DNA of 64,000 bases from Candidatus Heritagella intestinalis (GTDB taxonomy: Bacteria > Bacillota > Clostridia > Oscillospirales > Acutalibacteraceae), in the NCBI GenBank assembly GCA_904420555.1, contig CAJFVO010000002.1, forward strand, positions 124,001 through 188,000, in the 5' to 3' direction. Numbering within the stretch: the first letter of the stretch is position 1; each line of letters starts with the position of its first letter. This document shows positions 16,303 through 24,714 of this stretch, piece by piece. The translations under genes and the position numbers were made by a program. Under the pieces are notes generated by a model. It was not told the origin of the DNA. It worked only from the letters and a program-made list of their open reading frames with translations, and did no database searches.

Positions 16303-16331
16303 TTGACATTTCCCAAAAAGAATGCTATCAT
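16303..16331 (+). promoter_or_regulatory. strong sigma-A promoter of small RNA 1
   Basis: TTGACA, 17 bases, TATCAT, identical in layout to the promoter at 42050-42078. Homology between the two modules begins exactly at this -35. Confidence 0.8.
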
Positions 16332-16337
16332 AAATAT

Positions 16338-16430
16338 AGGAAAAGGCAGACCATCAACGGTTTGCCCCTCACTGTTAGCTAAAAGAAATAGCCGTCAACG
16401 TTTGGGGTGTTGGGCGGCTATTTCTTTTTT
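16338..16430 (+). ncRNA. small structured RNA, copy 1 (candidate antisense antitoxin)
   Basis: About 93 nt from the predicted start to the terminator T-run. The first stem is GGCAGACC/GGTTTGCC; copy 2 has GGCAGGCC/GGTTTGCC, which keeps pairing through a G-U. The terminator hairpin (16385-16430) pairs GAAATAGCCG with CGGCTATTTC and CAAC with GTTG, followed by TTTTTT. No ORF with a ribosome site is visible in it. Its 3' end overlaps the Lys codons and stop of a convergent micro-ORF, so it is antisense to that mRNA's 3' region. Confidence 0.65.
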
Positions 16431-16480
16431 ATGTGGGAAGCGGCTGCGATAAACAAACCAGCTAAACCGATTAACACCAA
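16418..16480 (-). CDS. hydrophobic Lys-tailed micro-ORF, copy 1 (toxin-like)
   Basis: Read from TTG (16480) or GTG (16477) it encodes a peptide of about 20 residues, VLIGLAGLFIAAASHIKKK: one membrane helix and a Lys tail. Copy 2 (42166-42225) gives VLIGIAGLFLAAASNIKKK. Over the shared codons from TGC/TGT onward, base differences fall at first or third codon positions and none at second, a coding signature. GGAGG lies 12 bases before the TTG but within a hairpin. No ATG start exists, so the gene may be decayed or start atypically. Small hydrophobic peptides with a convergent antisense RNA are typical type I toxins. Confidence 0.5.
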   Translation of the reverse strand: MVLIGLAGLFIAAASHIKKK

Positions 16481-16539
16481 GCAGGTGGAGTGCCTCCACA
16501 GGCGATTCGCGTTTTGGGCCTGGGGTAAATAACAGCCCG

Positions 16540-16968
16540 GTTCCACGCGGAGTGTGGATACATCAATAGGAAACTTGTTTTTCGCTCTCAGCTACCTTCG
16601 CGAGAAAATGGGCTGTTTTTCACGCCCGGCTTTCTCGCGGGTTGGGTGCGGACCCTGTCCGCTCGCCCTGGTGATGGACTGCCTTTTCGACATTTATTGT
16701 AACATATTTTATGCGGCCAGCAAGAGAGCCCTGTCTTTTACGCCCGGTTTCCCCGTGGATCGGGTGCGCATACGATGTGCCGCGCCCAGGCAGTTTACGC
16801 GGGAGAAAAGCCTGCTCATAGATACCGCTGCCTCGCGGCCTACGTCCAGGCTCAGCCTTGCGTGGGTTGGGTGCGCGCCCAGGCTGTTTACGCGGGAGAA
16901 AAGCCCGCTCATAGATGCCGCTATCCCGCGGCTTACGTCCAGGCTCAGCCTGGCGCAAAAAGGCTGTC
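16540..16968 (+). repeat. repeat accumulation with two tandem 93-bp units
   Basis: Two tandem units (16783-16875, 16876-16968) share CCCAGGC(A/T)GTTTACGCGG, GAGAAAAGCC(T/C)GCTCATAG, AT(A/G)CCGCT and ACGTCCAGGCTCAGCC. Degenerate pieces (CGCGAGAAAATGGGCTG, CGCCCGGCTTTCTCGCGGG) precede them. The same family occurs at 5783-5990 and, in part, at 52469-52500 and 10749-10763. No gene is visible in 16515-17020. Confidence 0.75.
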
Positions 16969-16992
16969 CGGCCACAAAAACCGGACAGCCTT
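16957..16992 (-). terminator. terminator of the aminotransferase gene
   Basis: AGGCTGTCCGG, loop, CCGGACAGCCT, TTTT on the minus strand, 28 bases after the stop at 17021. Confidence 0.85.
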
Positions 16993-17020
16993 TATTTATG
17001 CTATAGGATTCACAGAGGGG

Positions 17021-18211
17021 TTACAGCAGGGCCTTGGCGGTCTCCGCCAGAATCTCGATGCCCCTGACCAGCTGCTCGTCGGTGGGGGTGGAGAAGTTGA
17101 TGCGGAAGGACTGGCAGGGGGCGGTGTCGTCAGTGAGGAAGGCGTTGCCGGGCACTACGCACACCTTGTTCAGCACCGCAGCCTTGCAGAAGCCGGGCAT
17201 ATCCACACCCTGGGGCAGGGAGCACCACAGGAACAAACCGCCTTCAATGGGGTACCAGGTAATGCCCAGGGGCCGCAGGCACTCCTCCATTTTGTCCAGC
17301 ATAATGCCGCTCTTCTTCCGGTAAATGTCCTTGAGGCCGGCCAAATGGGCCTTGTAGTCGTACTGGGTCATAAACTCGTGGCAGATCATCTGGGAGAGCA
17401 TTCCCGTGTGGACGTCCTCGCCCTGCTTGCAGACGATCATCTTTTGGAGCACGGTCTTGGGGCCAATGGCATAGCCTACCCGCAGGCCGGGGGAAATCAC
17501 CTTGGAGAAGGTACCGGCATACATGACAATGCCCTCCTCGTCCAGGCTCTTAATGGCGGGAACGTGTTCCCCAGCGAACCGCAGGTCGCCATAGGGGTTG
17601 TCCTCCAGAATCATCACGCCGTATTTTTTGGCCAGGGCATACAGGGTCTGGCGCTTCTCCCAGCTCATGGTGATGCCGGAGGGGTTCTGGAAGTTGGGGA
17701 TGGTGTAGATGAACTTGGCGGTCTTTTCCTCCTGAAGGGCCTTTTCCAGGGCTTCCATGTCCATGCCGTCCTTTTCCATAGGAACGCCCCGGAGCCGGAC
17801 CTTGTAGGAGCGGAAGGAATTCAGGGAGCCGATAAAGCTGGGCTCCTCGCAGATGACCACGTCTCCCTCGTTGCACAGGGACTTGGTGAGCAAATCCATG
17901 ACCTGCTGGGCCCCGGAGGTAATGAGGACGTCGTCAAACTCCCGGCCCACGTTGTGGGTCTCCTTCATATAGGCGCCCACGGTCTGGCGCAGAGGGATGT
18001 AGCCCTCGGTCTGGCCATACTGCAAAGCGTCAATGGGGCGCTCCGCCATAATCCGGGAGGTAATCTCGGCAATAGCCTCCTTGGGGAAGGCCTCGGGGGC
18101 CGGATTCCCGGCGGACAGGGAAATCACGCTGGGATCGGCGGCATATTTGAAAATTTCGCGGATGGCAGAGGGCTTCAGGGCTTGCACCCTTTGGGAAAAT
18201 ACATATTCCAT
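17021..18211 (-). CDS. PLP-dependent aminotransferase (class I/II fold)
   Basis: 396 residues, fold type I. Landmarks are SAGNPAPEAFP (33-43), the cofactor stacking region TSGAQQVMDLL (98-108), PNFQNPSGIT (172-181), EDNPYGDLR (203-211) and the Schiff-base lysine K237 in GTFSKVISPGLRVGY. An Arg near the C-terminus (SFRINFS) should bind the substrate carboxylate. The sequence is closest in feel to 2-aminoadipate/aromatic-type enzymes without the GntR DNA-binding domain of MocR regulators. The substrate cannot be assigned. Single gene with an extended -10 promoter (TGA-TATGAT near 18274) and its own terminator. Confidence 0.9.
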   Translation of the reverse strand: MEYVFSQRVQALKPSAIREIFKYAADPSVISLSAGNPAPEAFPKEAIAEITSRIMAERPIDALQYGQTEGYIPLRQTVGAYMKETHNVGREFDDVLITSGAQQVMDLLTKSLCNEGDVVICEEPSFIGSLNSFRSYKVRLRGVPMEKDGMDMEALEKALQEEKTAKFIYTIPNFQNPSGITMSWEKRQTLYALAKKYGVMILEDNPYGDLRFAGEHVPAIKSLDEEGIVMYAGTFSKVISPGLRVGYAIGPKTVLQKMIVCKQGEDVHTGMLSQMICHEFMTQYDYKAHLAGLKDIYRKKSGIMLDKMEECLRPLGITWYPIEGGLFLWCSLPQGVDMPGFCKAAVLNKVCVVPGNAFLTDDTAPCQSFRINFSTPTDEQLVRGIEILAETAKALL

Positions 18212-18328
18212 GGTAGTAACAGATCCTTTCCTTTGAAATCCCGGAAAGATTCCCGGTTTCAGGCTATATGAGTATCATATCACAAAACAGAGGATTGGGA
18301 AAGTAGCGCATAGGGCGGGAAATAGAGA

Positions 18329-19333
18329 TTACCCCAGGTCAACAGTGCAGCCCTGGGCCGCCGAACGATAGGCCCCTGCAATGATTCGAGTCAGCTGGCA
18401 GCCAGCGTCCAAATCAAAGTCCGGCAGGCTCTTTTCTTCCGATTCCACCAGCCGGGCAAACTGGACAATGGGGTATTCCGCGTCCTGCCATTCCTGTTCC
18501 ACCGGGGAGAGGGTTTCAAACCCCGGCAGGTGGTCGGACTGGAGAAGCATCCGGTAATTTCCCGGGTCCGTGCCGGTAATCACCGCCATGCCCTCGGTGC
18601 CCAGGATTTCCAGAAGGTTCTCCATTTTCCCGCAGACAAAGGAGGTAAAGGCCGTGCCTATGGCCCCGGAGTCAAATTCCAGGATGGTGGAGGAAATCTC
18701 ATCGCTGCCGGTGCCATAGAGCTCTCCCATGCGGCTGGTCACCCGCACCGGCTCCCCGCAGAGCCAGGGAAGCAGATACAGCCCGTGGCAGCCCAGATCC
18801 AGGGTGACGCCGCCCCCGGTCTGGGATTTGTCAAACCAATAGGCCGGGAGCATGTTGGGGTCCAGAGCCGCCCCGTGGGCCCGGCGGAAATAGCCGGAGG
18901 TCACCCGCCCCAGCTTGCCTTCCTGGATGAGCTGGCGGAGATACCGGTAGGGGGCGGTGCTCTTTGCCTCCATGGATACGGCCAGCTTTACCCCCGCCGC
19001 CTCCACGGCTTCCCGGATAGCCTGGCTGTCCTCCTGGGTCAGTGCCAGGGCCTTATCGGTGAAAATGTGCTTTCCCGCCCGGGCCGCCGCCACAATCACT
19101 TCCCGATGCCGGGTGGTGGGGCACTCCACCATCACGGCGTCCACATCTTCCCGGCCCAAGGCCTCTTCCAGAGATGAGGTGTAGTCCGCGCCAAACTGCC
19201 GGGCATACTCCCTGCCGCGCTTTTCATCCTCGTCCCAGACCACCGCAAACTGTCCCAGGCCGCTTTTCAACAGCTCCCCGGCAAACCAACCGGTGTGGAC
19301 GTGCCAACCGCTTAATAATGCAAATCGAACCAT
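18329..19333 (-). CDS. Gfo/Idh/MocA family oxidoreductase
   Basis: 334 residues. The N-terminal Rossmann part (about 1-120) has a modified nucleotide loop (LLSGWHVHTGWFAGELL) and the family motif here as TDKALA in place of the common EKP. The C-terminal substrate domain contains GGGVTLDLGCHGLYLLPWL, with the conserved Asp and His of the catalytic site. Such enzymes oxidise or epimerise sugars or inositols using NAD(P); the substrate is unknown. AAGGAGG precedes the ATG. It is preceded by a TTGACA promoter and has no obvious operon partner. Confidence 0.9.
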   Translation of the reverse strand: MVRFALLSGWHVHTGWFAGELLKSGLGQFAVVWDEDEKRGREYARQFGADYTSSLEEALGREDVDAVMVECPTTRHREVIVAAARAGKHIFTDKALALTQEDSQAIREAVEAAGVKLAVSMEAKSTAPYRYLRQLIQEGKLGRVTSGYFRRAHGAALDPNMLPAYWFDKSQTGGGVTLDLGCHGLYLLPWLCGEPVRVTSRMGELYGTGSDEISSTILEFDSGAIGTAFTSFVCGKMENLLEILGTEGMAVITGTDPGNYRMLLQSDHLPGFETLSPVEQEWQDAEYPIVQFARLVESEEKSLPDFDLDAGCQLTRIIAGAYRSAAQGCTVDLG

Positions 19334-19387
19334 CCTACAATTTTCCTCCTTTATGGTACGCTCCGGCTACCGGAGCTTTTTCTCTTT

Positions 19388-19417
19388 ATTGTAGTATATC
19401 GTTGATTTTCCTGTCAA
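19388..19417 (-). promoter_or_regulatory. sigma-A promoter of the oxidoreductase gene
   Basis: Minus strand: TTGACA (19417-19412), 18 bases, TACAAT (19393-19388). Confidence 0.7.
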
Positions 19418-19602
19418 GGTGCGCAAGGCTAAGAGTCTCATCCGCCGGCAATCAACAACTTTCTTGGGGGAGGGCCATGGTTTTGCCTGGCTCTTTCACC
19501 GCGGGGAATCGGACTGCTGTACCTCTCCCCTATCCCCTAATGCGGATCGCACCGCAACTGTAAACAACGCGGCAATCCCGTTGAACCAGACCCTCACAAG
19601 CA

Positions 19603-19636
19603 AAAAAGCCGGAACCCGCAGCTCTCTGCGAATTCC
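19603..19636 (-). terminator. terminator at the end of the ribosomal operon
   Basis: AGCCGGAA, loop, TTCCGGCT, TTTTTT on the minus strand, about 25 bases after the rplQ stop. Confidence 0.85.
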
Positions 19637-19660
19637 GGCTCTTTACTTTCCTTATGGCTT

Positions 19661-20002
19661 TTACAGCAGCTCGATAATCGCCATCTCGGCAGCGTCGCCG
19701 CGGCGGGGCCCCAGCTTAGTGATGCGGGTGTAGCCGCCGTTGCGCTCCGCGTATTTGGGAGCGATCTCGGTGAACAGCTTGTGGGCTACTGCCTCTTTGG
19801 TGACAAAGCCGTTAACCAGGCGCTGGTTGTACACGGTGTTCTCCTTGGCGATGGTGATCATCTTCTCCGTCAGAGAACGGACTTCCTTGGCGCGGGTCAC
19901 GGTGGTCTCGATCTTGCCGTTCTCCAGCAGGAACGTCACCATAGCGCGCAGCATAGCGGTTCTATGAGCAGTGTCTCTTCCGAGCTTTCTTGTTCCGGGC
20001 AT
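19661..20002 (-). CDS. rplQ: ribosomal protein L17
   Basis: 113 residues, the usual bacterial length. The basic start ([19 protein letters not shown]) and the [20 protein letters not shown] end are typical. It is the last gene of the operon, 53 bases after rpoA, and is followed by a terminator. L17 sits near the peptide exit tunnel of the large subunit. Confidence 0.98.
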   Translation of the reverse strand: MPGTRKLGRDTAHRTAMLRAMVTFLLENGKIETTVTRAKEVRSLTEKMITIAKENTVYNQRLVNGFVTKEAVAHKLFTEIAPKYAERNGGYTRITKLGPRRGDAAEMAIIELL

Positions 20003-20055
20003 CGAAATTTCACTCCTTTACGTTAATCAATGTTCAGTTCCGGCAGGTTTGCCGT

Positions 20056-21009
20056 TTATTCCTCTTCCTTGCGCAGATTAAAGCCCAAGGAGGCCATCTT
20101 CCACACAACTTCTTCAAGGGATTTGCGGCCCAGGTTACGAACCTTCATCATGTCTTCCTCAGACTTGTTGATCAGGTCCTCCACGGTGTTAATGCCGGCA
20201 CGTTTCAAGCAGTTGAAGGAGCGAACCGAGAGATCCAGCTCTTCAATGGTCATTTCCAATACCTTTTCCTTGCCCTTGTCGTCCTTCTCCACCATGATCT
20301 CCGTGCTGCTGCCCTTGTCGGACAAATCCACAAAGAGGTTCAGGTGCTCCGTAAGGACCTTTGCGGCCAGGGATACAGCCTCCTGAGCGCTGATGACGCC
20401 GTTGGTCCACACCTCCAGGGTGAGCTTGTCATAGTCAATGCTCTGGCCCACACGGGTGCTCTCTACATTGAAATTCACCTTGAGGACAGGGGTATAAATG
20501 GAATCAATGGGCAGCTCGCCGATCACGCCGGCAGCCATGCTCTCCTTGTTCCGCTCGCCGCTGACGTAGCCACGGCCCTTATCCAGGGTCAGCTCCATCA
20601 CCAGCTTAGCACCCTCGCCCAGGGTGGCAATGTGCATTTCAGGATTCAGGATTTCGACCTCGCTGTCGCACTTGATAGAGTCTGCCGTAACCTCACAGGG
20701 ACCCTCGGCGTTGATCTCCACCGTCTTCGGGCCGTCGCAGTGCAGCTTGGCGGTTAATCCCTTGATATTGAGCACGATCTCGGTGACATCCTCTTTCACA
20801 CCGGGAATGGTGGAAAACTCATGCACAACGCCGTCGATCTTCATGGATTTTACGGCTGTGCCCGGCAGGCTGGAAAGCAGCACACGGCGCAGGCTGTTGC
20901 CCAGGGTAGTGCCGAAGCCTCTTTCCAAAGGCTCCACCACAAAACGCCCATAGGTCCCGTTGTTCGATAACTCTGCGGTTTCGATTCTGGGCTTTTCAAT
21001 CTCGATCAT
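20056..21009 (-). CDS. rpoA: RNA polymerase alpha subunit
   Basis: 317 residues. The ATG at 21009 has GGAGG six bases upstream; nine upstream codons in frame are not used. The alpha-NTD contains [22 protein letters not shown] (dimer and beta contacts). The alpha-CTD (about 250-310) shows helix-hairpin-helix residues [12 protein letters not shown] and [11 protein letters not shown] that bind UP elements and activators. Located after rpsD as in most Firmicutes. Confidence 0.98.
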   Translation of the reverse strand: MIEIEKPRIETAELSNNGTYGRFVVEPLERGFGTTLGNSLRRVLLSSLPGTAVKSMKIDGVVHEFSTIPGVKEDVTEIVLNIKGLTAKLHCDGPKTVEINAEGPCEVTADSIKCDSEVEILNPEMHIATLGEGAKLVMELTLDKGRGYVSGERNKESMAAGVIGELPIDSIYTPVLKVNFNVESTRVGQSIDYDKLTLEVWTNGVISAQEAVSLAAKVLTEHLNLFVDLSDKGSSTEIMVEKDDKGKEKVLEMTIEELDLSVRSFNCLKRAGINTVEDLINKSEEDMMKVRNLGRKSLEEVVWKMASLGFNLRKEEE

Positions 21010-21092
21010 TCGCGAACCTCCTTCACTCGATGGCAAACCGGGAATCCCCGGCCTGCCGTTCCATCAGCCAGCATACTACTGTACAGATGGGA

Positions 21093-21719
21093 TTACTTGG
21101 AGTACAACTCAACGATGAGAGTTTCATCCACTTCAAGGTCGATATCCTCACGAGCAGGAACGGCAACGATTTTGCCTTCCAGGTTCTCACGGTTCACTTC
21201 CAGCCACTTGGGGCAGGGACGGGATGCGTTCTCCTCCACCACTGCCTTGATCTTGGCGCTCTGACGGCTGTTCTCCCGGATGGAGATCACTTCACCCACG
21301 CGGGTCAGATAGGAAGGAATGTCAACGCGCTTGCCGTTGACGTTGAAATGGCCGTGGACCACCAGCTGGCGGGCTTCCGCACGGGAAGATGCCCAGCCCA
21401 GACGGTAAACAACGTTGTCCAGACGGCTCTCCAGGATTGCCAGCAGAGCGTCGCCGGTCTTGCCTTCCCGCTTGGTGGCCATCTCATAATAGCCGCGGAA
21501 CTGGCCTTCCAGCACGCCGTAGTAGCGGCGGGCAACCTGCTTGGCGCGCAGCTGCATACCGTACTCAGAGGTCTTCTTGCGGCCCTGGCCGTGCTGGCCG
21601 GGAGCATAGGCTCTGCGGTTGATCGCGCACTTATCCGTGTAGCATCTCTGGCCCTTCAGGAACAGCTTCTGGCCTTCCCGGCGGCACAGCTTGCATACAG
21701 CTTCTGTATATCTTGCCAT
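21093..21719 (-). CDS. rpsD: ribosomal protein S4
   Basis: 208 residues. The N-terminus carries four cysteines (CKLC...C...C, residues 9-36), the zinc-binding C+ form. An S4 RNA-binding domain follows ([20 protein letters not shown]). S4 starts 16S rRNA folding. It lies between rpsK and rpoA; in Bacillus rpsD is elsewhere, but in many clostridia it is here. Confidence 0.98.
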   Translation of the reverse strand: MARYTEAVCKLCRREGQKLFLKGQRCYTDKCAINRRAYAPGQHGQGRKKTSEYGMQLRAKQVARRYYGVLEGQFRGYYEMATKREGKTGDALLAILESRLDNVVYRLGWASSRAEARQLVVHGHFNVNGKRVDIPSYLTRVGEVISIRENSRQSAKIKAVVEENASRPCPKWLEVNRENLEGKIVAVPAREDIDLEVDETLIVELYSK

Positions 21720-21755
21720 AGTGTACGTGGCACCTCCTAATACTCGATGTTGTAA

Positions 21756-22160
21756 TTATACGCGTCTTCTCTTGGGGGGGCGGCAACCGTTGTGAGGGAT
21801 GGGGGTCACGTCTTTGATCATGCTGACCTCCAGGCCGGCTCCCTGCAGTGCGCGGATCGCGGCTTCACGGCCGGCGCCGGGGCCCTTTACATAGACCTCG
21901 ACAGTCTTCATGCCGTGCTCCATCGCAATCTTGGCCGCAGTTTCGGCTGCGGTCTGGGCTGCGAAGGGGGTGGACTTCCGGCTGCCTCTGAAGCCCAGCT
22001 CACCGGAGCTGGCCCAGGAAACAGCGTTGCCCTGCATATCGGTAATGGTAACTATGGTGTTGTTAAAGGTGGACTGGATGTGCGCAGCACCGCGGTCGAT
22101 GTTCTTGCGCTCGCGGCGTCTGCGGACTGCGGTAACTTTCTTACCCTTTTGTGCTGCCAT
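21756..22160 (-). CDS. rpsK: ribosomal protein S11
   Basis: 134 residues with the conserved [14 protein letters not shown] and the basic C-terminus [14 protein letters not shown]. Part of the platform of the small subunit near the mRNA exit. Preceded by GGGAGGGAG. Confidence 0.98.
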   Translation of the reverse strand: MAAQKGKKVTAVRRRRERKNIDRGAAHIQSTFNNTIVTITDMQGNAVSWASSGELGFRGSRKSTPFAAQTAAETAAKIAMEHGMKTVEVYVKGPGAGREAAIRALQGAGLEVSMIKDVTPIPHNGCRPPKRRRV

Positions 22161-22179
22161 CGTTTACTCCCTCCCTGTC

Positions 22180-22548
22180 TTATTTCTTCTTGTTGGCCAT
22201 GGTCTTTCTGGGGCCTTTGCGGGTGCGGGCATTGGTCTTGCTGCGCTGGCCTCTCACAGGCAGGCTCTTGCGGTGACGGATGCCGCGGTAGCAGCCGATT
22301 TCGATAAGCCGCTTGATGTCAAAGGCCACATCCCGGCGCAGGTCGCCTTCCACGTGGCAGTTGTGGTCGATATACTCTCTCAGCTTGGCTGCGTCGTCCT
22401 CGGAGAGGTCTCTCACCCGGATGTCCGGGTCAACGCCGGTAGCCTTGCAGATGTCGGTTGCGGTCTTGCGGCCGATGCCGTAAATATAGGTCAAAGCGAT
22501 TTCGATACGCTTGTCTCTGGGCAGGTCGATACCTGAAATACGCGCCAT
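22180..22548 (-). CDS. rpsM: ribosomal protein S13
   Basis: 122 residues. [26 protein letters not shown] and the C-terminal [14 protein letters not shown] are diagnostic. S13 bridges the two subunits and contacts the P-site tRNA. It is 19 bases before rpsK. Confidence 0.98.
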   Translation of the reverse strand: MARISGIDLPRDKRIEIALTYIYGIGRKTATDICKATGVDPDIRVRDLSEDDAAKLREYIDHNCHVEGDLRRDVAFDIKRLIEIGCYRGIRHRKSLPVRGQRSKTNARTRKGPRKTMANKKK

Positions 22549-22585
22549 TTGGATAGCACCTCCATGTAGTTTCGGTTTGCGCCAA

Positions 22586-22699
22586 TCAGCCCTGGCGCTG
22601 CTTGTGCTTGGGGTTCTCGCAGATCACCATGATCTTGCCGTGACGCTTGATGATCTTGCACTTTTCGCACATCTTCTTCACAGAAGGTCTGACTTTCAT
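22586..22699 (-). CDS. rpmJ: ribosomal protein L36
   Basis: 37 residues, [20 protein letters not shown] at the start. The zinc ligands Cys11, Cys14, Cys27 and His32 mark the C+ form. Between infA and rpsM as usual. An AAGGAAGG site precedes the ATG. Confidence 0.97.
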   Translation of the reverse strand: MKVRPSVKKMCEKCKIIKRHGKIMVICENPKHKQRQG

Positions 22700-22794
22700 A
22701 CTAATGCCTTCCTTTCTTTGCGTGGCCCCGGGATACGGGACCCGGTGCTCGAAAAAGTGATTCTATCGTAAGTTTGGTTGAGTCTTGGTTACTT

Positions 22795-23013
22795 TTATTT
22801 GGTACGCCAGGTGATGCGGCCTCTGGTCAGGTCATAGGGAGACATCTCCACAGTGACCTTATCCCCGGGAAGGATGCGGATGAAATTCATGCGCAGCTTG
22901 CCGGAAATGTGGGCCAGAATGGTGTGGCCGTTGGGCAGTTCCACCTGGAACATTGCATTGGGAAGAGCCTCTTTTACAACGCCCTCCAATTCGATAACAT
23001 CCTGCTTTGACAT
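22795..23013 (-). CDS. infA: translation initiation factor IF-1
   Basis: 72 residues, a single S1/OB-fold domain ([38 protein letters not shown]). Binds the A site of the small subunit during initiation. The position after map and the KOW protein is typical of Firmicutes. Confidence 0.98.
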   Translation of the reverse strand: MSKQDVIELEGVVKEALPNAMFQVELPNGHTILAHISGKLRMNFIRILPGDKVTVEMSPYDLTRGRITWRTK

Positions 23014-23033
23014 GACTGAACCTCCTGGTAGCT

Positions 23034-23282
23034 TTAGCCCTTTTCCCGAAAGGGGCGAAGGGCGTTTCGCAGTTTGCGGTTGGTTTCCATCTGTTCCTCC
23101 GAAAGGGTAACCCCTGTTGGGGCCAGATGCATCTGCTTCTTCCGTTTGGGCTTTTCCAGAGGGCGGCCCTTGCCGTCCCCCACCAGCGCCCAGCCGTCCT
23201 CCGCCTGGAGAACCGCCAGGAAATCGCCTTTGTCGCGGCCCGCCCGGGAGCGCACTACCAAACCTCTTACATACTCTGTCAT
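23034..23282 (-). CDS. KOW-domain RNA-binding protein
   Basis: 82 residues. A KOW-like N-terminal half ([22 protein letters not shown]) resembles L14e/L27e-type proteins; the C-terminus is basic. A small gene of this kind sits between map and infA in many Firmicutes and is presumed ribosome-associated. Overlap-free, 10 bases after map. Confidence 0.85.
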   Translation of the reverse strand: MTEYVRGLVVRSRAGRDKGDFLAVLQAEDGWALVGDGKGRPLEKPKRKKQMHLAPTGVTLSEEQMETNRKLRNALRPFREKG

Positions 23283-23292
23283 AAGCCCCTCC

Positions 23293-24045
23293 TTATTCGG
23301 GCTTTGTCAAAATGACCGGCCCGTCGGGAGTAATGGCGACGGTATGCTCAAAGTGCGCCGAAAGCTTGCCGTCCCGGGTGACCGTAGTCCAGCCGTCCTT
23401 TTGGACCTGAACCTCATAGCCGCCCTGGTTTACCATGGGCTCGATGGCAATGGTCATGCCCGGCAGCAGGCGCACACCTCTTCCCGGTGTGCCGTAGTTG
23501 GGGACGCTGGGGTCTTCGTGGAGCTTCGCGCCTACTCCGTGGCCGACAAAATCCCGTACCACCGAGTAACCGCGCGCTTCGACATACCGCTGCACCGTAC
23601 TGCCGATGTCTCCCAGACGGTTCCCGGCCTTGGCCTGTTTGATTCCCTCATACAGGCTTTCCCGGGTGGCGTCCAAAAGCCGCTGGGCCTGGGGGGCAAT
23701 GTCCCCGCAGGGGAAGGTGTAGGCGTTGTCGCCGTGAAACCCTTCAAACATGGCTCCAATATCGATGCTTACGATGTCGCCAGCCTTCACGATCTGGCGC
23801 TTGGACGGTATGCCGTGGATGACCACATTGTTCACCGATATGCAGGCGCTGGCGGGGAAGCCGCCATATCCCAGAAAACTGGGGACGGCTCCCTGCGACT
23901 CGATATACTTCCGGGCGACGCGGTCGATTTCCCAGGTGGAAACCCCGGGCTCGACCGCCTCTCCCGCAACCTTCAGCGCCATTGCTGAAATCCGCCCGGC
24001 TTCCCGCATCACAGCGAGTTCCCGGCTGGTCTTCAATACAATCAT
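23293..24045 (-). CDS. map: type I methionine aminopeptidase
   Basis: 250 residues; the ATG at 24045 (MIVLKTSRE) has GAGG six bases upstream. Metal ligands are in order: Asp in SIDIGAMFEG, Asp in HGDNAYTF, His in GHGVGAKLHEDP, Glu in AIEPMV and Glu in FEHTVAIT. Removes the start Met from nascent chains. Begins 12 bases after the adk stop. Confidence 0.97.
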   Translation of the reverse strand: MIVLKTSRELAVMREAGRISAMALKVAGEAVEPGVSTWEIDRVARKYIESQGAVPSFLGYGGFPASACISVNNVVIHGIPSKRQIVKAGDIVSIDIGAMFEGFHGDNAYTFPCGDIAPQAQRLLDATRESLYEGIKQAKAGNRLGDIGSTVQRYVEARGYSVVRDFVGHGVGAKLHEDPSVPNYGTPGRGVRLLPGMTIAIEPMVNQGGYEVQVQKDGWTTVTRDGKLSAHFEHTVAITPDGPVILTKPE

Positions 24046-24057
24046 GCTCCGCCTCAA

Positions 24058-24690
24058 TTAAGCCTCAATGGCGGCCAGGGTCAGCTTAGTGGTGTCAGCC
24101 ACTTCTTCCTGTCCCTCTACGATCTTCAGCTTGCCCTGCTTCTCGTAGTAGGCCTTGAGGGGTTCGGTCTGCTCATGATACACGCGCAGACGCTCCTTGA
24201 CGGTATCGGGGTGGTCGTCCTTGCGCTGAACAAGGGTGCCTCCGCACTTGCCGCAGACGCCTTCCTCCTGGGGCTTCTTATAGAGCAGGTGGTAGCTGGC
24301 GCCGCACTTTTCGCAGACACGGCGGCCGGACATCCGGGTGACGATCTTGTCGTCCGGGACCTCAATGTCGATGACCCGGTCGATGACCACGCCCATAGCG
24401 TCCAGCGCCTCGGCCTGAGGGATGGTGCGGGGGAAGCCGTCCAGGATGAAACCGTTTTTGCAGTCATCCTGAGCCAGGCGGTCCTTGATGATGCCGATGA
24501 CGACCTCATCGGGGACCAGCTTGCCCTCGTCCATATAGGACTTGGCCCGCTTGCCCATCTCCGTGCCGCTTTTCAGCGCTTCGCGGATAATGTTTCCCGT
24601 CGAAATGGCGGGAATGGAGAGTTTTTCGCAGATAACCTCTGCCTGTGTGCCTTTGCCGGCGCCGGGGGCGCCAAGAAGAATCAGCTTCAT
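24058..24690 (-). CDS. adk: adenylate kinase
   Basis: 210 residues. P-loop [10 protein letters not shown] (7-16); NMP site ([10 protein letters not shown]); [11 protein letters not shown]. The lid carries a zinc-finger pattern C-x2-C...C-x2-C (CEKCGASYH... CGKCGG), the Gram-positive form. Interconverts AMP and ATP with ADP. 24 bases after secY. Confidence 0.98.
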   Translation of the reverse strand: MKLILLGAPGAGKGTQAEVICEKLSIPAISTGNIIREALKSGTEMGKRAKSYMDEGKLVPDEVVIGIIKDRLAQDDCKNGFILDGFPRTIPQAEALDAMGVVIDRVIDIEVPDDKIVTRMSGRRVCEKCGASYHLLYKKPQEEGVCGKCGGTLVQRKDDHPDTVKERLRVYHEQTEPLKAYYEKQGKLKIVEGQEEVADTTKLTLAAIEA

Positions 24691-24714
24691 AATCCTTTTG
24701 CTCCTTCCAGTTTA

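Larger units (their letters stand above)
16303..16514. repeat. dispersed RNA/micro-ORF module, copy 1
   Basis: Block homologous to 42050-42244, in the same orientation. It runs from the RNA promoter through the terminator and the convergent micro-ORF to GAATCGCC upstream of it. This copy has a 17-base insertion (palindromic, GTGGAG-TGC-CTCCAC) just before the micro-ORF. Confidence 0.8.
19334..19660. other. gap between rplQ and the oxidoreductase gene
   Basis: Holds the promoter of the oxidoreductase (19388-19417) and the terminator of the ribosomal operon (19603-19636). Nothing gene-like is seen in 19420-19600. Confidence 0.7.

Noticed and set aside
16431-16533. Plus-strand ORF starting with ATG at 16431 after the small-RNA terminator
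   Set aside because: The equivalent frame in copy 2 diverges, with replacements at second codon positions and no matching end, unlike the minus-strand frame.
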